A stretch of 57,145 nucleotides of DNA from Microcystis viridis FACHB-1342 (GTDB lineage: Bacteria > Cyanobacteriota > Cyanobacteriia > Cyanobacteriales > Microcystaceae), in NCBI RefSeq assembly GCF_014698335.1, contig NZ_JACJSV010000024.1, positions 1 to 57,145 of the forward strand, given 5' to 3'. The notes under the pieces are model-generated. The model saw nothing but the letters and a program-made list of their open reading frames with translations. It made no database searches and was not told the origin of the DNA. A program made the translations under genes and the position numbers. Below are positions 24,804 through 33,341 of the stretch, piece by piece. The stretch's first letter is position 1. Every line of letters starts with the position of its first letter.

Positions 24804-26297
24804 CTACTGGTCTTGAATATAAGGCTGATTATTCTTGAGACAGTTGTATGCCTTTTGTAACTCGATTCCCAGATAACCGATATGTTCGGGAATGATTGCG
24901 GGATTAGTAGCGGCAAGCTCGCGGATTAATTTCAGGGGATTTTTGCCTTGATAACAGGCGACAATTTCCCCACTGCCGGGGGTAGTTTGTTGGACGAGAA
25001 TTTGTTCTTTTTCCACGGAAATCAAAAAGTTACCGCTAGGGTCAAAAAAATCGCGCTGATTGACAATTTTATCGTACTGGGTGGCGATTAATCGTTCGAC
25101 ATTCTCCCAAGTATCATCGTATATATGGGCCGATTGACTAATAGTAATTAATGGACCCATTGATAAATTGTATTCGGAGCGCTTGCTAATCTCATCCCTA
25201 ATATGTTGCTGTAAAGCGCGCAATCCCATGGCATTTGCCGGCCAAGCGGCAAACATATCATTACTTCTAAATATTGCGGTGAGGGATAATTCATTTTCCA
25301 CCACTCGCACCCAAATATGATTTAAACAGGGACTACCTCCCTTTTCGTGGTCTTTCACATCCCAGAGGGACATAACTGCACTGGCTGCGTCAATTTCTGA
25401 GATTAATTTATTGATAACCTGTGCAATTTGGTCTCGGCCAAACCAAGAGCGCAATCTTTGACCATAGGTGTATTTAACTCCTTCTGTACAGGGAGAATCA
25501 TCGAGAATTTGTCCGATATATTCGGTGAGAAAAGGTCTATCTATAGGCAAATAATTAGGTTCGGGAAAGTAAAAGTCTGGAGGTTCATCGGTGACAACGG
25601 CCATTAGGTCAATTAATTCTTGCCATTTACCATCATATCCTGTGGGTCTAATTGTGCCGGTGGTTTTAATCTTTTGGAGAATTTTTACCCAGGTTTCGGC
25701 AATAGTTTTTCCTTCAATGCGATGACCGTATCTTGTCCCAGGTAGCAGAGAAGGAAGATTTTCTAAGAGGGGAAAGATTAAGGGTTCTCCCCAAGTTGGT
25801 AAGGGAGATTGTTCTGCATAACTTTTGACGATTTCAATCGCTTCTGGGATGGATTTAACCAGTTGATATTGAATCGATTGACGTAATTTTTCGAGGGTTT
25901 CTCGGTCAATTTCTTTGTCAATATATCCCGTGATAGGAGAATTAATTAACCAACATTCTCTACCTGTGTCACTTTTTCCTAACTGAAATCCTTGACTAAA
26001 AAAATCTAGCAAACACTGACAGCTACCAGAGTTTTTATCTTCCTTGGTAGCGTTGAGAATAACTAAATATCTAACGTGGGGATTTGCTATTAAGTTTCTC
26101 AGCAGGGGACTAATTCCTCTGGTGGGACTATAAAGATTGCCAATTACTGCGTATTGGTCGGGATTTAAATGTTTAGCAAGGGACTGTTTTACTGTCCATC
26201 CCGTGATAATTGCCGTTTGTCCGTGACCGCAGATTAATTGATTAGGTTTATAGTGGGGTTGGTAGATGAATTTAGGGGTGGTTTCTGTACTGAGCAT
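24804..26297 (-). CDS. Thymidylate-synthase-like protein with N-terminal DUF4346/MtrA-like domain
   Basis: 497 residues. The N-terminal part (about 20-160) resembles DUF4346 and the methanogen MtrA family (YAVIGNLYSPTRGISPLLRN, then ANPHVRYLVILNATKED). The C-terminal part (about 195-420) follows the ThyA fold: the catalytic Cys at 324 in GSPCLNHIWVRV, the RSNDMFAAWPAN block in place of RSxDVFLGxPFN, and SQSAHIYDDTWENV in place of the DAHxYxNH block. It should methylate or hydroxymethylate a deoxyuridylate/deoxycytidylate using a folate. The dTMP-kinase-like gene ends 4 bp upstream, supporting a thymidylate role. Whether it makes dTMP is inferred. Confidence 0.8.
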   Translation of the reverse strand: MLSTETTPKFIYQPHYKPNQLICGHGQTAIITGWTVKQSLAKHLNPDQYAVIGNLYSPTRGISPLLRNLIANPHVRYLVILNATKEDKNSGSCQCLLDFFSQGFQLGKSDTGRECWLINSPITGYIDKEIDRETLEKLRQSIQYQLVKSIPEAIEIVKSYAEQSPLPTWGEPLIFPLLENLPSLLPGTRYGHRIEGKTIAETWVKILQKIKTTGTIRPTGYDGKWQELIDLMAVVTDEPPDFYFPEPNYLPIDRPFLTEYIGQILDDSPCTEGVKYTYGQRLRSWFGRDQIAQVINKLISEIDAASAVMSLWDVKDHEKGGSPCLNHIWVRVVENELSLTAIFRSNDMFAAWPANAMGLRALQQHIRDEISKRSEYNLSMGPLITISQSAHIYDDTWENVERLIATQYDKIVNQRDFFDPSGNFLISVEKEQILVQQTTPGSGEIVACYQGKNPLKLIRELAATNPAIIPEHIGYLGIELQKAYNCLKNNQPYIQDQ

Positions 26298-26301
26298 GGA
26301 T

Positions 26302-26925
26302 TTAAATTAATTGTTCAAGATAATTAATAATATTTCGGTGAAGGTGTTCTATTGTATCATTGCCATCCAGTTGTAAATAATTATCTTTATATTCTTTAAA
26401 TATCTCGATAAACATCTGACGAACTTTCATTAATTTTTCTTGTTTTTCGTACACTTCTGTGATGGCTCTGTTTTTAATTCTCGCTAGAGAAATATCGGGA
26501 ATAACATCGATATAAATAACTATATCTGGATTGGGAAAATGTTGATTTAACTGCCGAACAAAAGCCAATTCTTCGGGATTATTGCAATTGTAGGCCAGGG
26601 AAGAAAAATAATAACGAGTAGTGATAACGTGGGTTTGTTCTTGGTGAATAAGTTTAAAAACGCCATCGTGATCATTATATAAGTGATAATGGCGATCAGC
26701 TGCAAATAAATAAGCCATTTGTCGGTCAAATTGATTTTGATCTTGGATAGAAATAAGATTAGTTTGCATTATTTCTCGAATCAAACGACCGATGACTCCC
26801 TCGGAAGGTTCCGGACTTAAAACTGCTTTTTCCCCTCGCTTGAAAAAATATTCTTGTAAGAGTTTTGCTTGGGTACTTGTTCCCGATCCATCAATACCTT
26901 CAAAGACAATAAATTTCGGTTTCAT
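26302..26925 (-). CDS. dTMP kinase-like protein with altered P-loop
   Basis: 207 residues, the size of thymidylate kinase. It begins FIVFEGIDGSGTSTQAKLL, typical of Tmk except that the Walker A lysine is Thr16 (GSGTST). The DR(Y/F/H) motif is TRYYFSSLAYN here (about 107). A LID-like segment lies around LARIKNRAITEVYEKQEKL. It would phosphorylate dTMP to dTDP; a GSGT P-loop does occur in some Tmk relatives, so it may be active. It sits between the flavoprotein and synthase genes in a tight leftward run. Codon usage is more AT-rich than that of ligA or murE. Confidence 0.75.
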   Translation of the reverse strand: MKPKFIVFEGIDGSGTSTQAKLLQEYFFKRGEKAVLSPEPSEGVIGRLIREIMQTNLISIQDQNQFDRQMAYLFAADRHYHLYNDHDGVFKLIHQEQTHVITTRYYFSSLAYNCNNPEELAFVRQLNQHFPNPDIVIYIDVIPDISLARIKNRAITEVYEKQEKLMKVRQMFIEIFKEYKDNYLQLDGNDTIEHLHRNIINYLEQLI

Positions 26926-26952
26926 AATTTAATCTTCTTTTTTTACATCTAA

Positions 26953-28338
26953 TTATCTGAATAATTTTTTTAGCCAAGTTAACCAAGATTTTTTCTGGGG
27001 GATTAATTGCGTCATTTCTCCGATAACCTCTCCCATACTTCCCCAAGCATAAATATTTTTATTGAGGGATTGTATGGTTAAATTTTCTTGTAAAGCTAAA
27101 CTGATGATACCGATCATTTCTGCCGATTGATTACCGACTATTTGCGCTCCCAGTACTTTACCATCTTGTCGGTAGATTAATTGACAAAATCCGGTGGTTT
27201 CTCCCCAGATTTGCTGTGCCACTATATTTTTGATGGGATAGTTAATCATCTTTACCTCCTCACCATAGCTCTCCCGGGCTGCTTTTCCAGTTAAACCCAC
27301 CCAAGCAATAGCAGGATCAAAAGCAATAAATGAGGGAATTTGATCGGGATTAAAGTTAAATTTTTCTCCCGTGAGCAGATGCTTGACTAACCCAAAAGCA
27401 GCCCGGTGATTTAAAGTAGGATCGGGATAATTATTTCTGAGCAAATTTAGGGCATAAATGCGGGAATTATCGGTTTGTAATTGCTGATTAACCCTAATTA
27501 ATCCTTGTTCTAGTTTAACTCCCACCCCGGCCAAATTTAATCCCTGTTCATTGACTTGATAATTACCGGCAAAAATGAGATCATCAACTTCGATAACACG
27601 ATTGCCTAATTGTAGCCATTTTTGACCCTCGATCGCTTTCACTTGACTAGGACAATAACCGGGTAAAATCTTAATTCCTTCCGCTTCTAAAATGGCAGTA
27701 ACTAAATGGCAGATTTCCCGATCAATATCCGGCAGTAGATAATTATTCTCGATAATTAAGCTAATTTCTTTCCCCAAACGTCGGAGAATTTGCGCTAAAC
27801 TCACAGCCATGCTGCTGTTACCAATAATCGCTAAATGTTGTCCCAACTTGTCTAAATTTGGCTCTTGCCAAAGGGTTTGAGCGGTAAAATAATTAACCTC
27901 ATCTAAGCCGAAAATTTTCGGGACTTGCAGATAAAAACCCGGGGCGATAAGATAGTGTTTAGCCAACAATTGCCGACCGTTAACCACGAATCCTAAATGG
28001 GGCAGCCGGACAAATTCCCCCCCACCCGGGATCACATCTATTCCTTCCGTGGCTAATCTTGCCAAAGAATGATATTTATTAATAGTTTTATCCACTTCCT
28101 CTAACCATTGCCGCAACCGTTGCCATTGGGGATAAATGGCCGTTTCTTGCCAATGATTGAGCAGTTTATAGAGATTGATAATTTGGCTGTATCCCTTGCT
28201 AAAAATGTCCTCAGATGCCTCTAAATTGTCACTAGAAGGCTGTTGCACTAAAGCCACCCTTTTTTTGAGGTGAACAGCCAACAAAGCCGCTTCTATCCCC
28301 GCAGGAGTGGCACCGATAATTACTAAGTCGTAAACCAC
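26953..28338 (-). CDS. FAD-dependent pyridine nucleotide-disulfide-type oxidoreductase
   Basis: 461 residues. N-terminal FAD fold (YDLVIIGATPAGIEAALLA), NAD(P)H fold with LAIIGNSSMAVSLAQILRRLG (about 168-188), and a C-terminal dimerisation-like domain (FIAFDPAIAWVGLTGKAARE; GKVLGAQIVGNQSAEMI). It resembles mercuric/dihydrolipoamide reductases, but the CxxxxC redox pair expected after the first FAD motif is missing, so it is not a normal disulfide reductase. First gene of a leftward run with the kinase and synthase genes (27 and 4 bp gaps). Substrate unknown. Confidence 0.82.
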   Translation of the reverse strand: MVYDLVIIGATPAGIEAALLAVHLKKRVALVQQPSSDNLEASEDIFSKGYSQIINLYKLLNHWQETAIYPQWQRLRQWLEEVDKTINKYHSLARLATEGIDVIPGGGEFVRLPHLGFVVNGRQLLAKHYLIAPGFYLQVPKIFGLDEVNYFTAQTLWQEPNLDKLGQHLAIIGNSSMAVSLAQILRRLGKEISLIIENNYLLPDIDREICHLVTAILEAEGIKILPGYCPSQVKAIEGQKWLQLGNRVIEVDDLIFAGNYQVNEQGLNLAGVGVKLEQGLIRVNQQLQTDNSRIYALNLLRNNYPDPTLNHRAAFGLVKHLLTGEKFNFNPDQIPSFIAFDPAIAWVGLTGKAARESYGEEVKMINYPIKNIVAQQIWGETTGFCQLIYRQDGKVLGAQIVGNQSAEMIGIISLALQENLTIQSLNKNIYAWGSMGEVIGEMTQLIPQKKSWLTWLKKLFR

Positions 28339-28639
28339 AAATATAAAGTAGGAATCAGGAGTCAGTATTCAGGAGTCAGGAGACAGTATTCAGGAGTCAG
28401 AATTCAGGAGACAGTATTCAGGAGACAGTATTCAGGAATCAGGAGTCGGTATTCAGGAATCGGAAACTTAACACTTAAGTAGGGAGGCACAATTATTTGT
28501 AGGATGGGTTAGCGGTAGCGTAACATAATCTGGCGTTGGGTTTCATGCTTCAACCCAACCTACGTTCATCTTATATTTAATTCCACCCACCCACTTAAAA
28601 CTCAAATCTGATAACTGATAACTGATAACTGATAACTGA
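28339..28639. repeat. Composite repeat region between hisIE and the flavoprotein gene
   Basis: No gene. From left to right: about ten imperfect units of TCAGGAGACAGTATTCAGGA type (28355-28460); a GTAGGATGGGTTAGCGG...CAACCCAACCTACG imperfect palindrome (28498-28564); the ACTTAAAACTCAAATCTGAT block (28593-28612); and four CTGATAA units (28606-28640) ending at the hisIE stop. Small open frames across this block are repeat translations. Confidence 0.85.
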
Positions 28640-29275
28640 TTACCGGCGCCGGTCTTGCAATTTTTTATAGACATCTCGCAGAGGAACTTGATGATAGGCG
28701 AGAGCGACGAGAGTATGATAAAAAAGATCGGCCACTTCTGCAGCAATAGCATCGCCATCATTATCTTTGCAGGCCATGACCACTTCTGCCGATTCTTCGC
28801 CGATTTTCTTGAGAATTTTGTTATCTCCCCCGGCCAAAAGTTTACAGGTGTAGGATTCCGGATGAGGATCGTCTCTGCGATCGCAAATTACCTTAAACAA
28901 TTCCGAGAGGGTGTCGGCCGCTGGCGGTGATTTTTGCCAATTTACTTGATGAAAACAGCTTCTTTCGCCGGTATGACAGGCGATATCACCGATTTGCTCA
29001 ACAGTCAGCAAGATAGCATCACTATCGCAATCGTAGCGAATTTGACGCACTTTTTGGATATGGCCCGAGGTGGCTCCTTTGTGCCATAATTCTTGACGAG
29101 AACGACTCCAATACCACGCTTCCCCGGTGGTGAGGGTTTTTTCGAGGGATTCCCGATTCATCCAGGCCATCATTAACACTGTAGCATCAAGATAGTCTTG
29201 AGCGATCGCTGGTACTAAACCCTGGGGATTATAAGCGATCGCGTCGAGGGGAATAGCGGAGAGTAAAGAGGACAT
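28640..29275 (-). CDS. hisIE: Bifunctional HisIE, histidine biosynthesis
   Basis: 211 residues. The N-terminal HisI domain (phosphoribosyl-AMP cyclohydrolase) covers about 1-115 with [18 protein letters not shown] and the zinc motif [13 protein letters not shown]. The C-terminal HisE domain (phosphoribosyl-ATP pyrophosphohydrolase) covers about 120-205 with [18 protein letters not shown] and [12 protein letters not shown]. Both active-site sets are present, so it carries out steps 2 and 3 of the histidine pathway. It stands alone, as his genes usually do in cyanobacteria. Confidence 0.96.
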   Translation of the reverse strand: MSSLLSAIPLDAIAYNPQGLVPAIAQDYLDATVLMMAWMNRESLEKTLTTGEAWYWSRSRQELWHKGATSGHIQKVRQIRYDCDSDAILLTVEQIGDIACHTGERSCFHQVNWQKSPPAADTLSELFKVICDRRDDPHPESYTCKLLAGGDNKILKKIGEESAEVVMACKDNDGDAIAAEVADLFYHTLVALAYHQVPLRDVYKKLQDRRR

Positions 29276-29335
29276 CAGTTTTTCGCGGTCAAGAATTATG
29301 GTGGGACAAATTGCCCAAAGCTTAATTATATAGCC

Positions 29336-29420
29336 TTAACGTTGGGCAATTTCCACAGTGCGATCATTACTAAAGGAATCCACCACAATAATATGATCTA
29401 TACCCAAGCTTTTTGGTGAA
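29336..29420 (-). pseudogene. Remnant of a family 2 glycosyltransferase gene
   Basis: On the minus strand the frame LGIDHIIVVDSFSNDRTVEI followed by AQR and a stop matches the first conserved block of GT2 glycosyltransferases (DEIIVVDSxSTDxTVEIA). Nothing upstream or downstream continues the domain, so only about 28 codons survive. Confidence 0.6.
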
Positions 29421-29759
29421 AGCTGGATAAATAAACAGGCTCTAGTTTTAAGAAATATCTCAAACTGTTATAAAACTTAATCAAGAGAGGGATCATATAC
29501 AAAACTTAACATTGTTTAACGTCAAAACTTCAGTTCAAAGCCAATCAATTCCCTAACCAGGCAGCTGCGTTAAAATGGGGATAAGGTTAAGAATACAACT
29601 AATCCCTACAGCAGAGTCTTTTGGATTGGCACCTATAACAAGTTATCCCGTGCGATGATCGGGGAAACTCAGGTTTTAGGAGAACAAAGAATTTTTTTCC
29701 AAATCTCTGTGGAAAGATGTATTATGAGCCATCATAAATCTTCTTCAATCAGCATTGGG

Positions 29760-29864
29760 AGCTAATCACAGTATGAAAGTGGACAAACACCTGTCTTAAG
29801 TTAGACAATTCTACCCTCAGGAATTTCTTTGATTTAAAACCGAGTCCTGTCGATAGAGTTATGT
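29760..29864 (+). repeat. Degenerate direct repeat, upstream copy
   Basis: Begins AGCTAATCACAGTATGAAAG and ends GATTTAAAACCGAGT... It shares TAATCACAG, TGAA-GTGGACAA, CTGTCT-A-GTT-GA and AATTTAAAACC-AGT blocks with the copy at 29975. Confidence 0.75.
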
Positions 29865-29974
29865 ATATAGTAATTTCAATTAAGCTTGAGAATATCAATA
29901 CCAGATTTCCTAAGAGTTTTGTCGGTCTAGACTATATTAAACCTATCTGAAATGACTATTATTCCTACTCGAGG

Positions 29975-30066
29975 TAATCACAGGGTGAAGGTGGACAACT
30001 ACACTGTCTCAGGTTGAACGATTCTCCTACAATAAATTTTTCTAATTTAAAACCAAGTTACTATGT
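29975..30066 (+). repeat. Degenerate direct repeat, downstream copy
   Basis: Begins GGTAATCACAGGGTGAAGGT and ends TTTAAAACCAAGTTACTATG at the recombinase-like start. About 215 bp separate it from the upstream copy. It covers the presumed promoter and leader, so these repeats may be binding sites for the protein. Confidence 0.75.
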
Positions 30067-30678
30067 ATGGATAACCTAATCACGATTAGAGAAGCCTCGG
30101 GCTTGCTCGGAGTTAGCATTAAAACCCTCCGGCGCTGGGAACAACAGGGGAAAATTTCCTCAATTCGTACCCCTGGTGGTCATCGGCGCTACCGACGGCA
30201 AGATATATTACAATCTGTTCAATCAACCCCATTTATCATTGGCTATGCTCGTGTTAACCGACCTGAACAAAAACAACAACTAGAGGATCAAATAAAAGCC
30301 TTAGAAGACTTTTGTCATCAGCAGGGTCAACCCTTTGAAATTCTCAGCGATATCGGCAACGGAGTCAGTCACAATCGCCCTAATCTTATGCGTCTAGTAG
30401 AGATGATGTGTAACGGTGGGTTGGAATGTCTAGTTTTAACCCATCCAGAAAGTGTTGGCCGCTTTTGTCATGATTTTATTTTGGGTTTGTGCAGTTTCTT
30501 GAAAATCCAAGTCATTCTCCTCAATCAACCCCAGAAATCCATTGCAGCTGAGGATTTAGTGGACGATCTGCAAGCCCTCGTCACCATCTGTTACAATCGT
30601 CTCTACCCGCTACATAACCCGGATCATCGGCAATTGGTGGAATACCTAGGGGCGCTTAAGAATCTCCCCTCGGCTTAA
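30067..30678 (+). CDS. Domesticated IS607-type serine recombinase/MerR-like regulator
   Basis: 203 residues. Residues 1-50 are a MerR-type helix-turn-helix (LITIREASGLLGVSIKTLRRWEQQGKI, TPGGHRRYRRQDI). Residues 55-195 match the small serine-recombinase domain of IS607 TnpA (GYARVN.PEQKQQLEDQI...). The catalytic Ser, normally YARVS, is Asn64 here; the usual DR pair after VVTHK is E128-S129 (LTHPESVGRFC). So DNA cleavage should be lost while fold and DNA binding remain. No tnpB adjoins. It is probably a regulator derived from an IS607 element. Two direct repeats precede it. Confidence 0.8.
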   Translation: MDNLITIREASGLLGVSIKTLRRWEQQGKISSIRTPGGHRRYRRQDILQSVQSTPFIIGYARVNRPEQKQQLEDQIKALEDFCHQQGQPFEILSDIGNGVSHNRPNLMRLVEMMCNGGLECLVLTHPESVGRFCHDFILGLCSFLKIQVILLNQPQKSIAAEDLVDDLQALVTICYNRLYPLHNPDHRQLVEYLGALKNLPSA

Positions 30679-30815
30679 AATTATCCTTGGACTGGGTTTC
30701 TCCTCCCTCTTTGTTGCCTGTCTGATGCCGACTCGGCTATTCCCCGAACAAGGGCCAAGAATAGTAATATTTTAGCTGACGACTAACGGCTATCATAACT
30801 CTACATTGACGGCAA

Positions 30816-31832
30816 ATGAAACTAGAAACCACGGCGATTAAACGGATTCTCGATGCTAACCTTGACCGCGCTAGAGAAGGACTGCGAATTATCGAAGAAT
30901 GGTGTCGTTTTGGCTTAGATAATCCCAATTTAGCCCAAGAATGTAAAGAAATGCGCCATCAATTAGCTAGTTGGCACTCGATCGATCTTAAACGACATCG
31001 GGACACAGCCGGCGATATCGGCACAAATTTAAGTCATCCCAGGGAAGAAATCCGGGAGACTGTCGAGGGACTGCTGCAAGCAAATCTCGCTCGCGTACAG
31101 GAGGCTTTTAGGGTTTTAGAAGAATACGGTAAACTCTATGATCTAGAGCTAGGGATAGCCTGTAAACAGCTGCGCTATCGGGTTTATCAGCTAGAGAGTA
31201 AACTATTAATCTCGCCACCTCTGGAAAAACTAAAAGCATCTCCCCTCTATCTAGTCACTTCTCCCGCCGAAAATCTGTTAGAAATCGTCGAATTAGCCCT
31301 AAAAGCAGGTTTAAAATTGGTGCAGTACCGCCATAAAACCGCCGCTGATACGATTCGTTTAGAAGAAGCTGCTAAACTGTGTGAGTTATGCCACCGTTAT
31401 GATGCTTTGTTTATTATGAACGATCGCGTCGATATTGCTCAGGCCGTTCATGCTGATGGTGTTCATCTCGGTCAACAGGATCTACCGATTTCCCTAGCGC
31501 GGCAATTTCTCGGCCCGACGGCAATTATCGGCCGGTCCACCACTAATCCCCAAGAGATGGCCAAAGCAATCCAAGAAAAGGCCGATTATGTGGGAGTTGG
31601 TCCAGTTTATGCCACCCCCACCAAAGCGGGAAAAACCCCCGCAGGATTGGAATACGTCCGTTATGCGCGGGAAAATTGCCCTTTACCCTGGTTTGCGATC
31701 GGTGGTATTGATAGTAATAACATTAAAGAGGTTTTAGAGGCAGGAGCGCAACAGGTAGCTGTAGTCCGGGCCATCATGGAAGCGCAGCACCCCGATGTGG
31801 TGACACAAGAATTATTAACCCAATTAAAGTAG
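30816..31832 (+). CDS. thiE: Thiamine-phosphate synthase ThiE with N-terminal extension
   Basis: 338 residues. ThiE joins HMP-pyrophosphate and the thiazole phosphate into thiamine phosphate. The TIM-barrel domain covers about 140-335: LVQYRHK, FIMNDRVDIAQAVHADGVHLGQQDLP, IGRSTTNP, YVGVGPVYATPTKAGK and WFAIGGID. The first 130 residues are the helical extension common in cyanobacterial ThiE (ILDANLDRAREGLRIIEEW). thiS follows after about 130 bp of repeats. The TAG stop merges into a GGTGTGG array. Confidence 0.96.
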   Translation: MKLETTAIKRILDANLDRAREGLRIIEEWCRFGLDNPNLAQECKEMRHQLASWHSIDLKRHRDTAGDIGTNLSHPREEIRETVEGLLQANLARVQEAFRVLEEYGKLYDLELGIACKQLRYRVYQLESKLLISPPLEKLKASPLYLVTSPAENLLEIVELALKAGLKLVQYRHKTAADTIRLEEAAKLCELCHRYDALFIMNDRVDIAQAVHADGVHLGQQDLPISLARQFLGPTAIIGRSTTNPQEMAKAIQEKADYVGVGPVYATPTKAGKTPAGLEYVRYARENCPLPWFAIGGIDSNNIKEVLEAGAQQVAVVRAIMEAQHPDVVTQELLTQLK

Positions 31833-31952
31833 GGTGTGGGGTGTGGGGTGTAGGGTGTGGGGTGTAGGGTGTGGGGAGAAAAAAGCTGTCTCCTGTCTCC
31901 TGAATACTGTCTCCTGTCTCGACTAGGAAATTAATTTTGCACGACTACTTAT
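31830..31952. repeat. GGTGTGG and CTCCTGTCT arrays with half of element A
   Basis: From the thiE stop: about six GGTGTGG/GGTGTAG heptamers (31831-31877), then CTGTCTCCTGTCTCCTGAAT-type units (31888-31920), then the right half of element A (CTAGGAAATTAATTTTGCAC then GACTACTTAT, 31923-31952). thiS begins nine bases later. Confidence 0.85.
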
Positions 31953-31960
31953 CCAAATCC

Positions 31961-32176
31961 ATGTCAGAAATAACCTTGCAAATTAACGGCAAAACTCAAA
32001 CCTGTTTACCCGCAACTAAACTACCGCAAATGCTAGAAAATTTGGGCATGAATCCTCGGTTAGTTGCAGTGGAATATAACGGGGAAATCCTCCATCGTCA
32101 GTATTGGGAAAACACGGAAATCAAGGAGGGGGATAAATTAGAAATTGTTACTATTGTCGGGGGGGGGATAAAATAA
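31961..32176 (+). CDS. thiS: Sulfur carrier protein ThiS (C-terminus extended by a G9 tract)
   Basis: 71 residues from the ATG at 31961 (the frame is open to 31937 but that is element A sequence). ThiS carries sulfur as a C-terminal thiocarboxylate for thiazole synthesis. The ubiquitin-like fold words are present: [30 protein letters not shown]. ThiS must end in Gly-Gly, yet this frame reads IVGGGIK. The tail is coded by nine G in a row (32159-32167); with eight G it would end IVGGG-stop. Either a length variant, a slippage site, or a sequencing error. Confidence 0.88.
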   Translation: MSEITLQINGKTQTCLPATKLPQMLENLGMNPRLVAVEYNGEILHRQYWENTEIKEGDKLEIVTIVGGGIK

Positions 32177-32204
32177 TCAACAATCGACAGTTGAGGGAAA
32201 AAAC

Positions 32205-33341
32205 TTGTTAGTTATCGGTTTAATGAGTGGCACATCGGTGGATGGCATCGATACCGCTTTAGTGGAGATTAGCGGTACAGTGGAATCTCCACAGGTGCAG
32301 TTATTAGCAGGGGAAACCTATCCCTATTCCCCCCGATTACGAGAGACAATTTTGCAAGTCTGTGGGGGAGAAAAGCTATCTATTGAAGCTTTAGCCAGCT
32401 TAGATGATAACATCGCCGCAGAATTCGCCCAAGCCGCCTTAAATATCCAAAAAGAAGCCCCAAAAGCCCAATTAATCGGCAGTCACGGTCAAACCGTTTT
32501 TCATCGACCCCCCCAAAATGATCGCCTCGGTTACACGGTACAATTAGGACGGGGAGCAGCGATCGCAAAAATCACCAGTATTCCCACCATTAGTAATTTT
32601 CGCGCTGCCGATATCGCCCAAGCTGGTCACGGTGCGCCCCTAGTGCCGAAAATTGACGCTTATCTGCTTTCTCACCCCACCAAAGCCCGCTGCGTCCAAA
32701 ATATCGGCGGTATTGGCAATTTAACCTATCTACCCCCCCGACAAACGGAAAATTGGCAGCAAAAAATTTTCGGTTGGGATACCGGCCCCGGCAATGTCCT
32801 CATCGATTTGGCCGTACAATTTTTGAGCCAAGGCCAACAAACCTACGACCATAACGGTCAATGGTCGGCCCAGGGTCAACCCTGCTCCGAATTAGTTCAT
32901 AAATGGCTACAGGAGCCTTATTTTCAACAATATCCCCCTAAATCCACCGGCAGAGAGTTATTTAGCCCCGCCTATCTAGCCCAATTGCACCGGGATGCCC
33001 AAGCTTATTCCCTCAGTGATGCCGACTGGTTGGCCAGTTTAACCGATTTAACCGCCATTTCGATCGCCCACAGCTATCAAACCTTTTTGCCAGAAATGCC
33101 CGCAGAAGTGCTGCTCTGTGGTGGTGGCGCTCATAATGCCTACCTGCGCCAAAGACTACTAGCACATTTGGGGTCAAATGTCAAGCTTTTGACCACTGAT
33201 GAGGTAGGATTAAATAGCGATTTTAAAGAAGCGATCGCTTTTGCCCTTTTGGCCTATTGGCGCTGGCACAATTTCCCCAGTAATTTACCGAAAGTCACGG
33301 GAGCAAAAGAGGAGGTTTTATTAGGAGAAATTTATCTATGA
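32205..33341 (+). CDS. anmK: Anhydro-N-acetylmuramic acid kinase AnmK
   Basis: 378 residues from a TTG start supported by GAGGG seven bases upstream; the next ATG would cut into the family's first motif [13 protein letters not shown]. AnmK phosphorylates and opens 1,6-anhydroMurNAc released from peptidoglycan, in the cytoplasm, for wall recycling. Further marks: [50 protein letters not shown], and [10 protein letters not shown]. Its last bases ATGA overlap the start of the next gene. Confidence 0.95.
   Translation: MLVIGLMSGTSVDGIDTALVEISGTVESPQVQLLAGETYPYSPRLRETILQVCGGEKLSIEALASLDDNIAAEFAQAALNIQKEAPKAQLIGSHGQTVFHRPPQNDRLGYTVQLGRGAAIAKITSIPTISNFRAADIAQAGHGAPLVPKIDAYLLSHPTKARCVQNIGGIGNLTYLPPRQTENWQQKIFGWDTGPGNVLIDLAVQFLSQGQQTYDHNGQWSAQGQPCSELVHKWLQEPYFQQYPPKSTGRELFSPAYLAQLHRDAQAYSLSDADWLASLTDLTAISIAHSYQTFLPEMPAEVLLCGGGAHNAYLRQRLLAHLGSNVKLLTTDEVGLNSDFKEAIAFALLAYWRWHNFPSNLPKVTGAKEEVLLGEIYL

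Larger units (their letters stand above)
29421..30066. other. Long intergenic region before the recombinase-like gene
   Basis: About 650 bp with no supported gene. It carries two degenerate copies of a 100-bp direct repeat (29760-29864 and 29975-30066), the second ending at the start codon of the next gene. The rest is AT-rich without a recognised feature. Confidence 0.6.

Noticed and set aside
28543-28761. Reverse-strand frame across hisIE and repeats
   Set aside because: It reads hisIE in another frame and continues into the tandem array.
30067-30678. Active IS607 insertion sequence
   Set aside because: The catalytic Ser is missing and no tnpB or element ends were found.
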